A DNA stretch of 64,000 nt from Atkinsonella hypoxylon (lineage: Eukaryota; Ascomycota; Sordariomycetes; Hypocreales; Clavicipitaceae): assembly GCA_000729835.1 (NCBI GenBank), contig JFHB01000001.1, positions 248,001 through 312,000 of the forward strand, written 5' to 3'. The first letter of the stretch is position 1. Every line of letters begins with the position of its first letter. The notes beneath the pieces were generated by a model, which was given only the letters and a program-made list of their open reading frames with translations, did not search any database and was not told the origin of the DNA. Positions 47,193-57,585 of the stretch are shown in pieces. Position numbers and translations under genes: made by a program.

Positions 47193-49334
47193 TGTGCTCA
47201 CTGAAGAGACGGACAAGCCGCCGAAACAATGTGCCAACAAAGCTCGAACCTTTGTGTCGCCTACGATATTTTGTTGCTATGCCCAAGATTTTTGATGTTC
47301 TGCCAGTAGTCACCGATGCCCCACTTCACCAGGATGGGTTAGGTTGTGCAGCAGCATTGTCATTTGTCCCTCGCGGCCGCATCATGCGGTGGTGCGTGAC
47401 TAGGAAGGAAGCTTGAACTGGAACTTTGGCGGGTCGGGCCATCGTCAAACGATCTACAAGGCAAATGTGCGGAGACGTCTAGATGCAATGCATCCGATGC
47501 ATTCTGGATCTAGTTACCTACTATGAGATGGGCCGGGTCTTATATGACCTATCAGCAGCAAGTACCTCAAAGGAAAAGCTGGTAGCGTATTCTACGAGCC
47601 TAGCTTCGCATCGCAACGTTGCTCACGGCAAAAAAGCATGTTGCATATCCTACAACAATCCTGACGTCTTCCGACATCCAAGCACACCATAATTTCACTA
47701 CACCCTACTTTACGACCGAAGCCACTATCAAGGGCTTGATAGTGTGCGCTATATTTATAGTTGGCTGACGTGCCCCCAACTGCTGCTGCGTGGAAGACGT
47801 TTCTGTGGGCAGGCAGGCCCGAAAATGTGAGACCAGCATGAGGCAGGCATTGTTGTTCTTCAACAAGGATGCTCTGTCAGCCTGTTGGCGGAGGTCAAGA
47901 CTCCAACTTTGACTCAAGTAAGCCGCTCATGTGATGCATGGTACCAGACTGCCAAGTGCATCGTGGCCAACTATTGTGTGTCGGCGTCTCTTGCAAAGTC
48001 CTTTCCTCATCGAGCAGCTTCGCCTCGCCTGCTCCTGCTTCGCTCCTCTCTGCGACAGTAACCCACCTGGTACAAGCGGGCACAGTCGATATATTTAAAC
48101 TACGACCAGACGATGGTGTACAATACCCCTGCACGAAGTATTGCCTGTGCTCAAGCTGCGTCACTGTCGACCTCCAGCGTGAGACGTCCAATGGCTCGTT
48201 TTCGACGACCGCAGAGCATGTGGCCTTCGAGACATGAACACCTGCATCGCGTCGGAGACCACCCCAGATGTTCGGCTAGTCCGTCGCGTCCGGCAAGTGA
48301 AATAAGTTTGTACGAAAAAGAGCGCCTGCAGCCGGGCTGCTTCGTAACGGCAGACAGATATGGAAATCAGCAGGGATTCTTTTGCAGACAAGGGACGAAA
48401 GGGGCATTGTCTTGCCACCAGAGCTTGCCTGTCATGGCATTCTTGACGTCGCCAGGTGGATGTTCACCGGCGAGTGGCGTGGCCAGGACGCACATTCTTG
48501 TTGGAACCACGGCTCTTGTGGCAGACGTGAACAGCAGGCTGTGTCGGCCAATGTCTGCAGACCACGCGACCCCTACGGGAGGAGCCTGTGGCAATGCGCC
48601 ATCGGGCTTGTGATGAAAGGCGCAGAGATCAAAGGCGGATGCAAGTCATCGACTCGCTGAGCTCGACTGACCATCTGACGCTCTTTGTGGACCTCAGAAC
48701 CGCGGAGGGTGGCGCCAAAGGGTGCGCCCCCGTCGCTCTAAGCGCCGACTGGTTGGCATTGATTCCATCATGACCTATCAAATCTTACCATCACGCACCT
48801 TCAGAAATGAACTGCCCGGGCCTAGCTGCCATTCATCATCAAGCAGACCTATGTTTTTTTTTCTTGTTAATTTGTTTTTTGGGCCACAATGGACCGGGCC
48901 CCGGCGTTAGGCCAGATGAGGCTCATGTTCGTCTTGTTTTTTTGTGCTTGTCCAAAAAAGAACCGTCCTGCTCTCACATGTCGCCCCTTGCCTGGATCGT
49001 CGTCTCTCATTCGTCTTTTCTCAAGTAATTCAAATCGCTGGTCGCTCATTTCTCTCTTGTTGCGTATCCTTCTTTTGCGTATTTGCTTGCTTATTCACTC
49101 GTGTTCTGAACCCGCCATAGACATGTTGGTGAGAAAGCATTATATATTCTCTGTAGTATGAAAGGCTCGTTTGACGCCTCCTTAGAGGCTTCAAGATCGT
49201 GGTTTTCAGCTATAATGAATTGCCTTTATCCACTTGGCGCTTGTTTTGAACGCGATCCTCGCTGCGGTACGTGAGCTATTGTATTCCTGGCGCATGCTAT
49301 ATACTTCAACCGTTGGCGACGGCCTCATAGCCCA
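47193..49334. other. Intergenic region, URB1 / uncharacterised protein (2.1 kb)
   Basis: No supported gene. The frame at 48113-48613 (+, 166 codons) begins just after a TATATTTAA sequence (about 48090), but its composition (many S, R, P and C) and lack of motif make it weak. Frames on the opposite strand overlap it. A run of T-rich sequence with HIS-like and SSF-like frames at 48850-49020 is low complexity. An upstream coding exon of the next gene may lie near 49122, but I could not connect it in frame. Confidence 0.5.
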
Positions 49335-50814
49335 ATGCAGGAAGGAGATGCTGACATGCAGTTTCAAAAAGATCATGAGAAGAACCCGCCAATGTTTGTA
49401 AATAACCAGCCAACCTTGCAACCTAGGCCAGTCAGTATTGACGAGTCCGGACAGCCAGCTACTAGCCGGCAATTTCAAAATCTGACCAGGAAAAGCTTTG
49501 GGTCAAGCCAAACCAGTTTTACCGGAAGGAGTAGATTCTGGTCTGATGGATCCTCGCGCCGGCCGCTAATCTCTGCGCCATCGGACTTTCGACATGTGCA
49601 GTCAGGTTCTCATCAGTCTAAGTACGATATGCACTCTTGCGGTAACCAGATAGTCTCACGGCCGTATGGTCAAACTTCTGACGAGTCCATAACACAACAA
49701 AGCTTCTCCCGCCCTCTAGAACTGAGCATATACCTGCCGGATCATCGTATATCACCGATACTACCTCATTTTGATTTCCCTAGGATCTATACGCCATCAT
49801 CTCCTCCTGCATATTGCGCTGGGCGCTCCAAGGAGGATCAGAAAGACCACCAGTTGTGCCGAGAGCGCAGCTACTCATCCATGCCGTTCCATGTACCACG
49901 AAGACAAGCAAACGGAAGTCCGTCAACGTCTCAGGACGACATCGCTCCTCCAAAAATCCCCGCAAGGTCAAAATATAGAGACCGAGCTTACACAGCTCCT
50001 GAGGTTGACGCAATAAAGCAGCGTGTAGTAGGCGCCCTTATCGAAGTGGAACATTTGCAGAGACAGATTGACGATGTGATTGAGCGGCAAAGTCTGTATC
50101 TTAACGGCAGGCCATCGAACTCACAGTCGGTGGCACGGACTATGCCTGGTACGCCTCGTAAATTCCAATAAACGCTAATTCTCGGCGAGGTATCAGCTTT
50201 GAGGCTGAGATCTTGCGTCTGACATGTGCTGACACAACTCATAACTAGAGCCTATGCCTTCTATTCCAGCGCTGCCACCTGCGGCCCCATCGTTCGCTGA
50301 ACGTCTGAACGCAGACATTAACAGGCCACATACTGCGCCAAGGAAGACTGTAAATCCAGTCAGCGGCCAGACAAATATCTCCACTCTCGAAGTCAGGACG
50401 GGCAGCAGTTCTCAGACGCAAAAAATACGGGATGATAGTCCACTGTCACCTCCTTTACCTCTTGTGTTTCGACCGCCTTTAAGGAAAAAGAAGTCGTTTT
50501 CTCGCGTGTCAACATGGTTGTTTCCCGGTCAAGACCGAGGCGGAAACACGAACTTAGAAGCAATCACGAACCAACCGAAAGCGTTAAAAAGCAACAATGG
50601 ATTTTATCAGATTGTGTCACTCAATGGACCGCAAGGGCGGCGCAGCTATGAATCATTCGATAGTATATCGACATGGCACACTGAAGATGAGAATCGGACG
50701 GTGCTGACAAGGCAGTCGCTTGGAAGCACAGATAATCAGCCATTGGAGCGTACAGCGACGTTTGGCAATAATGACGCCAGGCTTGGAAAGCCATCTATGG
50801 GTGGCGCCATTTGA
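49335..50814 (+). CDS. Uncharacterised serine/proline-rich protein
   Basis: Exons 49335-50148 and 50249-50814 give 459 residues in phase (donor GTACGC, acceptor after CATAACTAG). I recognise no enzymatic domain. The protein is rich in serine, proline and glutamine. It has basic SR clusters, a short likely coiled coil (AIKQRVVGALIEVEHLQRQIDDVI, about residues 227-250), and a basic patch RPPLRKKKSFSRVSTWLFPG in the second part. It probably acts as a scaffold or regulatory protein with phosphorylation sites, but that is inference. The start is uncertain: the ATG at 49335 follows a possible acceptor (CTCATAG at 49324-49330), so an upstream exon may be missing. Confidence 0.65.
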
Positions 50815-52136
50815 GGCAGTGCCTCGCGATTTCATTTGAAAAGGGGGGGGGGGGGGGGGAAGAAAGGAATAGAGTTCCTTCATAAGTAATTTGCATATCA
50901 TTGAATGATATCATCTTTTGTACATACTGGTCAGGGCCCTCACGGTGGCTGTTGGCATGAAAGGCGGGGACTCTCTCAGCACAGGTTGCTGAAACAGGGG
51001 TGAGATGGGCCAACTATTAATTGTATGGGAGCATAGTTATTGTTGGGACTTGCTGGAATCCAAGGCTTGGAAATGAGCGGGAAGCGGATGACGAAAAGAT
51101 AATGAATGAAGCAAAGTCGTGGCTCGATGCTCGACGATTCATCCTACAGAGGTGAGAAGGGGAGAGAGCGAGTGGCGTGACCATGGTATAAGAGCATACT
51201 GCGAGTAAATCATTGCTGCAAGAAGCGGAAGTCGTAGATCTACTTCTAACGTCCTAACGATTCCACGGAGTAGTTGCTCAATTTTTGTCAGTCTGATCCG
51301 ATTGCATCAGCTTTCGGCTGATTCTCACCGCAAGAGTGGCATGCATGGTAGTAGATCATATACTGAGTAAGTTGGTAGGGTTAGGCGTTTTACACAAACA
51401 GCCATTTTTGGTATGGTAATAATAATAATATCGGTACATGTGCAGAGTATGCATTCCAGCATTGTATGGATGAAAGATATTGATGCAGCAGAACCTAGAA
51501 CCTGGCGCCTGTTGAGGGTCTCGATGGCACGTTAGACGATTGAAGGCGAAGGCGACAGGCGGCAGGCGGCAGGCGGCAGCTACAGTGGGGCAAGATAAGT
51601 AAGTGATGTAATGTTGACAGTAGGCGGGAGCACTGGCCATTCGTTGTATTATTGGCTGTAACTGCACTGATAGTTAACACCTGACCTCAATGCCGCAGGT
51701 GTTATTGGGACTGGAATGGTGTCAGCTGGTATTATGGCGCTAACCCGTTTCAGATTTCTTCTTCTTAATTATTACCGGAGAAAAAAAAAAAAAAGTTCCA
51801 CGTACCACAGCTCAACTCCTTAGCATCTCCATAATATTTCACTATCACCAACTCGACATGCCTTAAGGTCTCATCCGCAAGGTCGTCGACCTGCCTCTCA
51901 CAGTCTCGACATCACATACATATGATATATCTCCATTCTGGTTCCATTCCGGCGCCATCCCGGTTCTATTCTGGAGCGCAGAGTTTTTATTTTCTCCATT
52001 TGCTCGCCCAGATCCTGTACATTGTACATTAATACCCGCAATACCCAATTAATTCTTCTTCGCCCACGTACCCGCGCATCCGCAGTGGATCGATCGGTGG
52101 GCGCAAGGCCCAAACTGATGGTGACTTAACAAAATA
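50815..52136. other. Intergenic region, uncharacterised protein / phytase
   Basis: No gene supported. It has a run of 17 G residues at 50843-50859 just 3' of the preceding stop. A GGTAGGGTTAGGC sequence at about 51373-51385 resembles less than two fungal telomere units. A GGCAGGC-type tandem patch lies at about 51555-51577, and an A-run at 51780-51794. Frames on either strand lack motifs. Confidence 0.55.
50843..50859 (+). repeat. Homopolymer G(17)
   Basis: Seventeen consecutive G residues 29 bases after the stop codon of the uncharacterised gene, so probably within its 3' UTR. A run this long can form a quadruplex structure in the mRNA; the length may be imprecise. Confidence 0.85.
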
Positions 52137-53791
52137 ATGGACAAAATCACCAAAGCCGTAGCCTTTCTGAAGGCTATGGCAACATCGAGCCATAAATACA
52201 GAGCCATCCCTGTGCCTGTAACAGACCGGAATGGTCTCCAGCTTCCTCTTTATGAGCGTTTGCCCCGGTCGAGGTTCTTCAGGCTGTCAATGGCCATTAT
52301 ACTGCTGGCTGCCTTGATCTTTCTGGGCTTCGCGTTCGGGTATGTCGACTGTCTACCGTGTCTACCCTGGCATGTCATGGTGCTGTGAGCAGAACATGAA
52401 AATGAGGGCAAAACCACATCTCAAATTCATATACGCAGATTGGCTGATGTCATGATTGAATGCAACTTCGATGACATAGGCAAGATCGAACAGAGACCGA
52501 ATCTTGTGTCAACACTGCAAGCTGTAGTTACGGTTCTCACAAACATTGGGGCCAATACTCCCCATATTTCTCCGCGCCTCCTGGCTCTATAAAACCAGAC
52601 GTGCCATCAGGGTGCGAGGTCATTTTCGCTTCCGTCCTGTCGCGCCACGGATCCCGTTACCCGACAGAGGGCAAATCTGTGGCCTACCAAAAGCTCATTG
52701 AGCGAATTCAGCAAGACGTCAGAGGCTATGGCAAGGGTTTCGATTTCATCAAGCACTACAAATATTCCCTAGGCATCGACGATCTTACTCATCTCGGCGA
52801 AAATGAGCTAATCAAGTCTGGCAAAAAGTTTTTCAAAAGGTACAAGAAGCTAGCCAAAGAAGCTGCTCATCCTTTTGTTCGAGCATCCGGGTCCGACAGA
52901 GTCATCGTGTCAGCAGAACGATTCCTCCAGGGCTTTTACAAAGCCAAGGGAGAAGATGGAGGCAAGTATCTGACGGATATCCTTGTCATCCCTGAAGGGG
53001 AGGAATACAAAAACCCTCTCGATCATGGAACCTGCAAGGCCTTCGAAGATGGACCAGACTCCGGTCTTGGCAATGAGAAGAAAGAAGCTTGGAGCAAAAT
53101 CTGGGCCGCACCAGTCATGAAGCGATTGAACAAAAAACTCCCCGGTGCCAAGTTGAGTCTCGAGGAGACAGTGTACATGATGGATCTGTGTCCTTTCAAT
53201 ACCGTGGCGTCGGACAAGTCCAAACTGTCACAATTTTGCCAACTGTTCTCGGAGGACGAGTGGCAAGCTTACGAATACTACGAATCGTTGGAGAAATGGT
53301 ACGCCTATGGGCCTGGTAATTCCCTGGGGCCGACCCAAGGCGTGGGATATGTGAACGAGCTTATCGCTCGACTGACCGAAGCTCCCGTTAAGGATAATAC
53401 GACAACAAATGCAACACTGGACGCTAACCCAGATACTTTCCCGCTGAATCGGCTGTTGTATGCCGACTTCACTCACGACAACACCCTCATGACCGTGTAC
53501 GGGGCGCTGGGTCTATACACGAATGATACTCAGCTCCCCACGGATCACCGGGTCTCACCCAACCAGACCGACGGATTCTCTGCCTCACTGACCGTCCCGT
53601 TCGCCGCTCGAATGTACGTGGAAAAGATGCATTGCCATAAGGATGACCACGAGCTGGTCAGAGTGCTTCTCAACGATAGAGTTGTGGTCCCCAAGGGATG
53701 CAAGGCAGATAAGCTGGGCAGATGCAAATTGGATGACTTTTTGAACGGCCTGGAATTTGCCAAGAAGGGTGGTCACTGGGATCGGTGTTAG
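52137..53791 (+). CDS. Membrane-anchored histidine acid phosphatase (phytase-like)
   Basis: Exons 52137-52339 and 52480-53791 give 504 residues. The acceptor is placed at CATAG before 52480 because only this keeps frame and restores the cysteine-bearing WGQYSPYFSAPPG lead-in. The family hydrolyses phosphate monoesters, and the fungal branch releases phosphate from phytate. The catalytic RHGSRYP is present (nucleophile H124), as is the proton-donor HD in FTHDNTL (H400, D401). Paired cysteines are retained. The N-terminus is not a cleaved signal: about 48 hydrophilic residues precede one membrane segment (about 49-67, SMAIILLAALIFLGFAF), as in a type II anchor with an outward-facing enzyme. Potential N-glycosylation sites (NTT, NAT, NDT, NQT) support secretion-pathway exposure. 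Substrate not proven. Confidence 0.88.
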
Positions 53792-54644
53792 CTAAGCGTG
53801 CATATGTGAACGTATTGATACTCTGAGTCGCATTTGCGGAGCACAAGGGCACTCCTCTCCGGCCATGTTTCTTGAAAAAAAGAATTTCGCCCATCGAGGT
53901 TCTTAATTGGGAATTACGCCGTACTTCCATGCATAAAGCATATATCGTGCGACTGCCTGGCATGAAGTGTATTTCGCTCGCGCTGCATGGGAGTATGAGG
54001 GCAGGACATGAAATCAAGCGATAGTACCGACCAACAAGATGAACATGCTCCATTCGTCGAAAAATGGATAAACTCAGCGATACGGAGTACTCGGTACGAA
54101 TACCAGTCATGTACCTGGTAGTTACTGTAAAAACTAATACGAGCTGTCCAGCGATCCACAGTGGACCAGCTGCGTTGTTGCGTTAGGTACCCAGGTACTC
54201 CGTTCAGGGACCCGAAAGGCCACTGTTGCCAGTGCTCTCCCAACTGAGTAGAGTACTTGGGTAGGTACCTACCTAATAGGTCAATAGGATCAACAACTAC
54301 TGTACCTTGAGACCTACTATCTACCACCATAACCACCCAATTGCTTGCCGCCCGACGCAGCCGGTTCATCCACATACTTTGCACCCTCTCCTCTTGAGCT
54401 TGAAAATCTTACTGTCTCGCGTTGCAACAAACAATTCAGCCTGCGTCAGCATTCGCAGCAGACTCAGCGTCATTTCTGCTTGACTAGGCAAATCTTCTAA
54501 TTCGCGCATCAGGCCTCGTTGCAGTCTCGGACGCGCATGGTAGCGTCTATTGCGCGCTCACTGCCGTTGCACTTAGTGGTCTTGGTCTTGGGTCTCTGCT
54601 CAACATAGACAACCTCAGCCAAGTCATCATCGCCTTTGCCCAGG
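53792..54644. other. Intergenic region, phytase / single-pass membrane protein
   Basis: No gene supported. It contains a TACGGAGTA site (54081-54089), a GTACTCCGTT variant (54196) and a GGTAGGTACCTACC palindrome (about 54260-54276). The minus-strand frame at 53914-54384 (156 codons) has no motif and is best read as chance. Confidence 0.55.
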
Positions 54645-55482
54645 ATGGTTTCCACTATTGGAGGTATAGTCATCGCCATCGTCGTGTTGCTCATTGCAGC
54701 GGCGGTGGGCTGGGTGATTTTCACTCAGATGCGCGCGCGCAAATTAGGTGTATGTTCTCGCCATCTTTTTCCTCCTCCCTCTCCCGAGGGCGTCTGTTCA
54801 CTATGGAGCATCCTTCGTGGTTCTGGGCAAATTTGACAAGCCACTGCTTTCCGCAACTATCGCTCAAGTAGATGCTAATACTTGCCTGGTTTCATTCTTG
54901 CAGTTGCCGCCGCCGAGTCTCTCATCCTACCTGCCGTGGAAACGGGACGAAAGTCTATACGGTCCGCCGCAACCAGCACCAGGAGGTATTGTCGGCTGGT
55001 TCAACGACCAAGTGCGCAAGATTAAGAACCGAAACAATCGATCTGCTGCCGGCGCTTACGAGGGGCCTCAACATGGCCGTGCAGGCGGCGCGGGCGGTCG
55101 TCGCGGCTTTGGTCCGCTCGACCCCGATGAAGCCTGGGATGCTCGCGTCGGCCACGAAGCTGACGGATATGGCTATCCTGAAGAACAGGACCTGGGAAGA
55201 CATAACACTGAGTACGGCGGCGGCGGCAGCTATAGCATGAATCTCGCTACAACGCCTAGCGCAACCGCCGACGATGAAGGGCGTGGTCGCCGGGGGCGGA
55301 ACGCTGGCGGAGCACAGTCCAAGAACCCCTTCGACGACGATGCTGCTTCAAGTTTGCGAGGTGTAAGCCCTCGACCTATCGATACTGCCGGCGCACAAAA
55401 GCACAAATCAAAAGGAGGAGAACCAGGCAGTGCGGAAAGCAGTCCTACGGACAGGAGATCTGTTTTCAGGGAAAGCGTGTGA
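54645..55482 (+). CDS. Small single-pass membrane protein with glycine-rich tail
   Basis: Exons 54645-54749 and 54904-55482 give 227 residues. The donor is GTATGT at 54750, chosen because a GT two bases earlier would break frame. The N-terminus is one membrane helix (about 5-26, GGIVIAIVVLLIAAAVGWVIF) followed by MRARKLG. The rest is hydrophilic: a PWKRDESLYGPPQPAPGG segment, a basic FNDQVRKIKNRNNRSAAG region, then a Gly/Asp/Arg-rich disordered tail with KNPFDDDAASSLRG. An NPF motif in the tail is a known EH-domain ligand and could link the protein to endocytosis, but that is inference. I know of similar fungal proteins of unproven function and cannot name one. Confidence 0.7.
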
Positions 55483-56088
55483 GAGAAGGTTCCGTTGGCA
55501 CTGCATGGTGGAAAGGCAGATTGATATAGGCATATTTGTGGCAAGGAGGAAGCTGCCATCAGGCATTGGCGGTGGAATAGTTCTACGCATGTGACCGCAT
55601 TATGCATATAAGCCTTGTTGGATCAGGATCAGCGTTTTGTATGTTTGTGTGGCAAGTAACGGAAAACAAGGGCATGGAAGTTTTGTGATATTGAAGGTTG
55701 TAATTTAGCACCAGGAAGCCTTCCAGCGAGGCTGGCGTTTTGTTCGGACAGATTGTTATGCGACTTTCCTTAATAAGTGAACCTTGATGTGGAGCTGCTT
55801 AATCTCCATTTACTCAAGATGCGTCGACTTGTGCTTTCTGCAGCGGGTTGCAGTTAACTAATTCCGAAACAAAGAACATTGTATTCACATGTAATCAATC
55901 TTGATATCGACCCGCACTGGGGCATGTCACCCCGCCCCACGTTAGGAGCGTCAAAAGCATGGGGAAAAAAAAAATACTAATACTAAACAAAAGAAACGGC
56001 TACAACAAAAGAAGCATCGGCGCTTCTCAGTCTTTGGTAAAACTACACCATAGAGTCTCCATTTCGATCTGCACTTTCGCCAGAAGCA
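55483..56088. other. Intergenic region, membrane protein / inositol monophosphatase
   Basis: No gene supported. The region holds the 3' end of one gene and the upstream sequence of the next, with an A-run at 55964-55973. Confidence 0.6.
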
Positions 56089-57181
56089 ATGCCAAGTCTC
56101 GATCTTCAAGCCGTGCATGATGAGATGGTGGCAGTAGCCTACGAAGCAGGCAAGATGGTTCTCGCTGCGAATCCAGCTGATCTCGATACGGGAACCAAGC
56201 TCAACTGTATGTTTGACCATACTGTTGTGACGAAACATGACGTCTGCATCTGGCGACATCTCTGAGTGAAGAACAAAAAAGGGACGAAAAAACAAGGCCG
56301 TAACTAATGAATTTCTCCTGACGCAGCTGTCGACATCGTCACCGAAGCGGATAAGGCCGTGGAGAAGATGGTCTCTTCACGGCTTTCATCCTCGTTCCCA
56401 ACTGTATCATTCATGGGCGAGGAGACGTATAAGCCTGGCATGAGGCTTGGACCTGAGCCTACCTTTGTAGTTGATCCCATTGACGGCACGTAAATTCTCC
56501 CCTTGTGTCAAATAACTCAACGCTACAACAGAGAGAGCAATTGTGCTGATGGATGGAATTGTAGGCACGACCAATTTCGTCCACGGCTTCCCCAATGCCT
56601 GCATCTCTCTCGGCCTAGCAGTCGACCGTACCCCCGCCGTCGGCGTCATTTACAACCCCTGGCAAGACCTCCTCTTCACAGCCATCAAGGGCAAAGGCGC
56701 ATACATGACCCGTATAAAGGGCACGAGGCCGCAGAAACTCCCGCTCGCCAAGGCCCCCCGTCCACTCGAAGGTCTGGGAACATGCCTGGTTGCCATTGAA
56801 TGGGGATCTGGAAGACACGGGCCCAATTTCGAGCTCAAGACAGAAGTATTCAAGAAACTTGCTGCGAGCAAGGAGACGGGCGGCTCAATGGTGCACTCCC
56901 TGCGATCCCTGGGCTCTGCTGCGCTGAATATGGCGGCTGTGGCGGCCGGCCAGATGGATGCCTACTGGGAGGGAGGATGCTGGGCCTGGGATGTCTGTGC
57001 TGGATGGTGCGTCTTGAACGAGGCGGGCGGGATTATGGTCAGTGGTAACGCTGGGAATTGGGAGCCCGAGTTGGAGTCCCGTGTATATCTGGCCGTAAGA
57101 GGGGCGCCGACGGGACAGAAGGAGTTGGTGGAGGAGTTTTGGAAGGTGATTGGGGATGGGAAGATGGACTATTCTGTTTGA
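56089..57181 (+). CDS. Inositol monophosphatase family enzyme
   Basis: Exons 56089-56206, 56327-56485 and 56565-57181 give 297 residues. The enzyme removes phosphate from inositol monophosphates, the final step of inositol supply (some relatives act in quinate use). The metal-binding motifs are intact: VTEADKAVE, FMGEET, DPIDGTTNFVHGFP and GCWAWDVCAGW. The second intron needs comment: the conserved PIDGTTNF is restored only if the intron begins with GC at 56486 (GCACGT) and ends at AG 56564. The GT two bases further on shifts frame and the uninterrupted reading stops. This is a predicted GC-AG intron of 79 bases. A GGCACG hexamer is present at both borders. Family assignment is firm; physiological substrate is not. 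Confidence 0.88.
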
Positions 57182-57585
57182 GAGTGATATAGAGAGATTG
57201 GGGTTAGAAAGCAAGGCTTGGACAATGATAGACATGTAGGGCGATGGATCATGCAAGAAATTCGATTAGACGGTATTTGTTTGGACAACTCGAAGGATAA
57301 TCTAAGAAGATAGAGCGATTGAGAGATTTCGGGCGTGGTTTATAAGAATATCTTGGCAACAAAAATAACAAACTTGGTCACGGCTAATATTCTTGTTTAT
57401 ACCGGTGACAATGATACCAACATGGTTTTCCTCGCCAATGACGCCACTCGTAAAATCAATGAATGCTGCTGCCTGAGGACCCCTCGTCCGTCTAACCCGA
57501 GTATGCAATGAGAACAGCCATGCTTCCCTGCCCCATCTGTATAATAACCCCCCCCTCTTGAAATCCAGCGGATTAGGAATCCGTT
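57182..57585. other. Convergent intergenic region, inositol monophosphatase / MFS transporter
   Basis: 3' regions of the two converging genes. The minus-strand frame that runs over this stretch (57302-57925) is an out-of-frame shadow of the transporter. Nothing else seen. Confidence 0.6.

Noticed and set aside
48113..48613. 166-codon plus-strand frame after a TATA-like sequence
   Set aside because: Basic, Ser/Pro/Cys-rich reading with competing frames on both strands; not enough to call a gene.
51370..51386. TAGGGTTAGG resembling fungal telomere repeats
   Set aside because: Fewer than two units, so chance or a Tbf1-like site is at least as likely as an interstitial telomere.
53914..54384. 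156-codon minus-strand frame between phytase and the membrane-protein gene
   Set aside because: No motif, no plausible neighbouring exons, and it crosses palindromic intergenic motifs.
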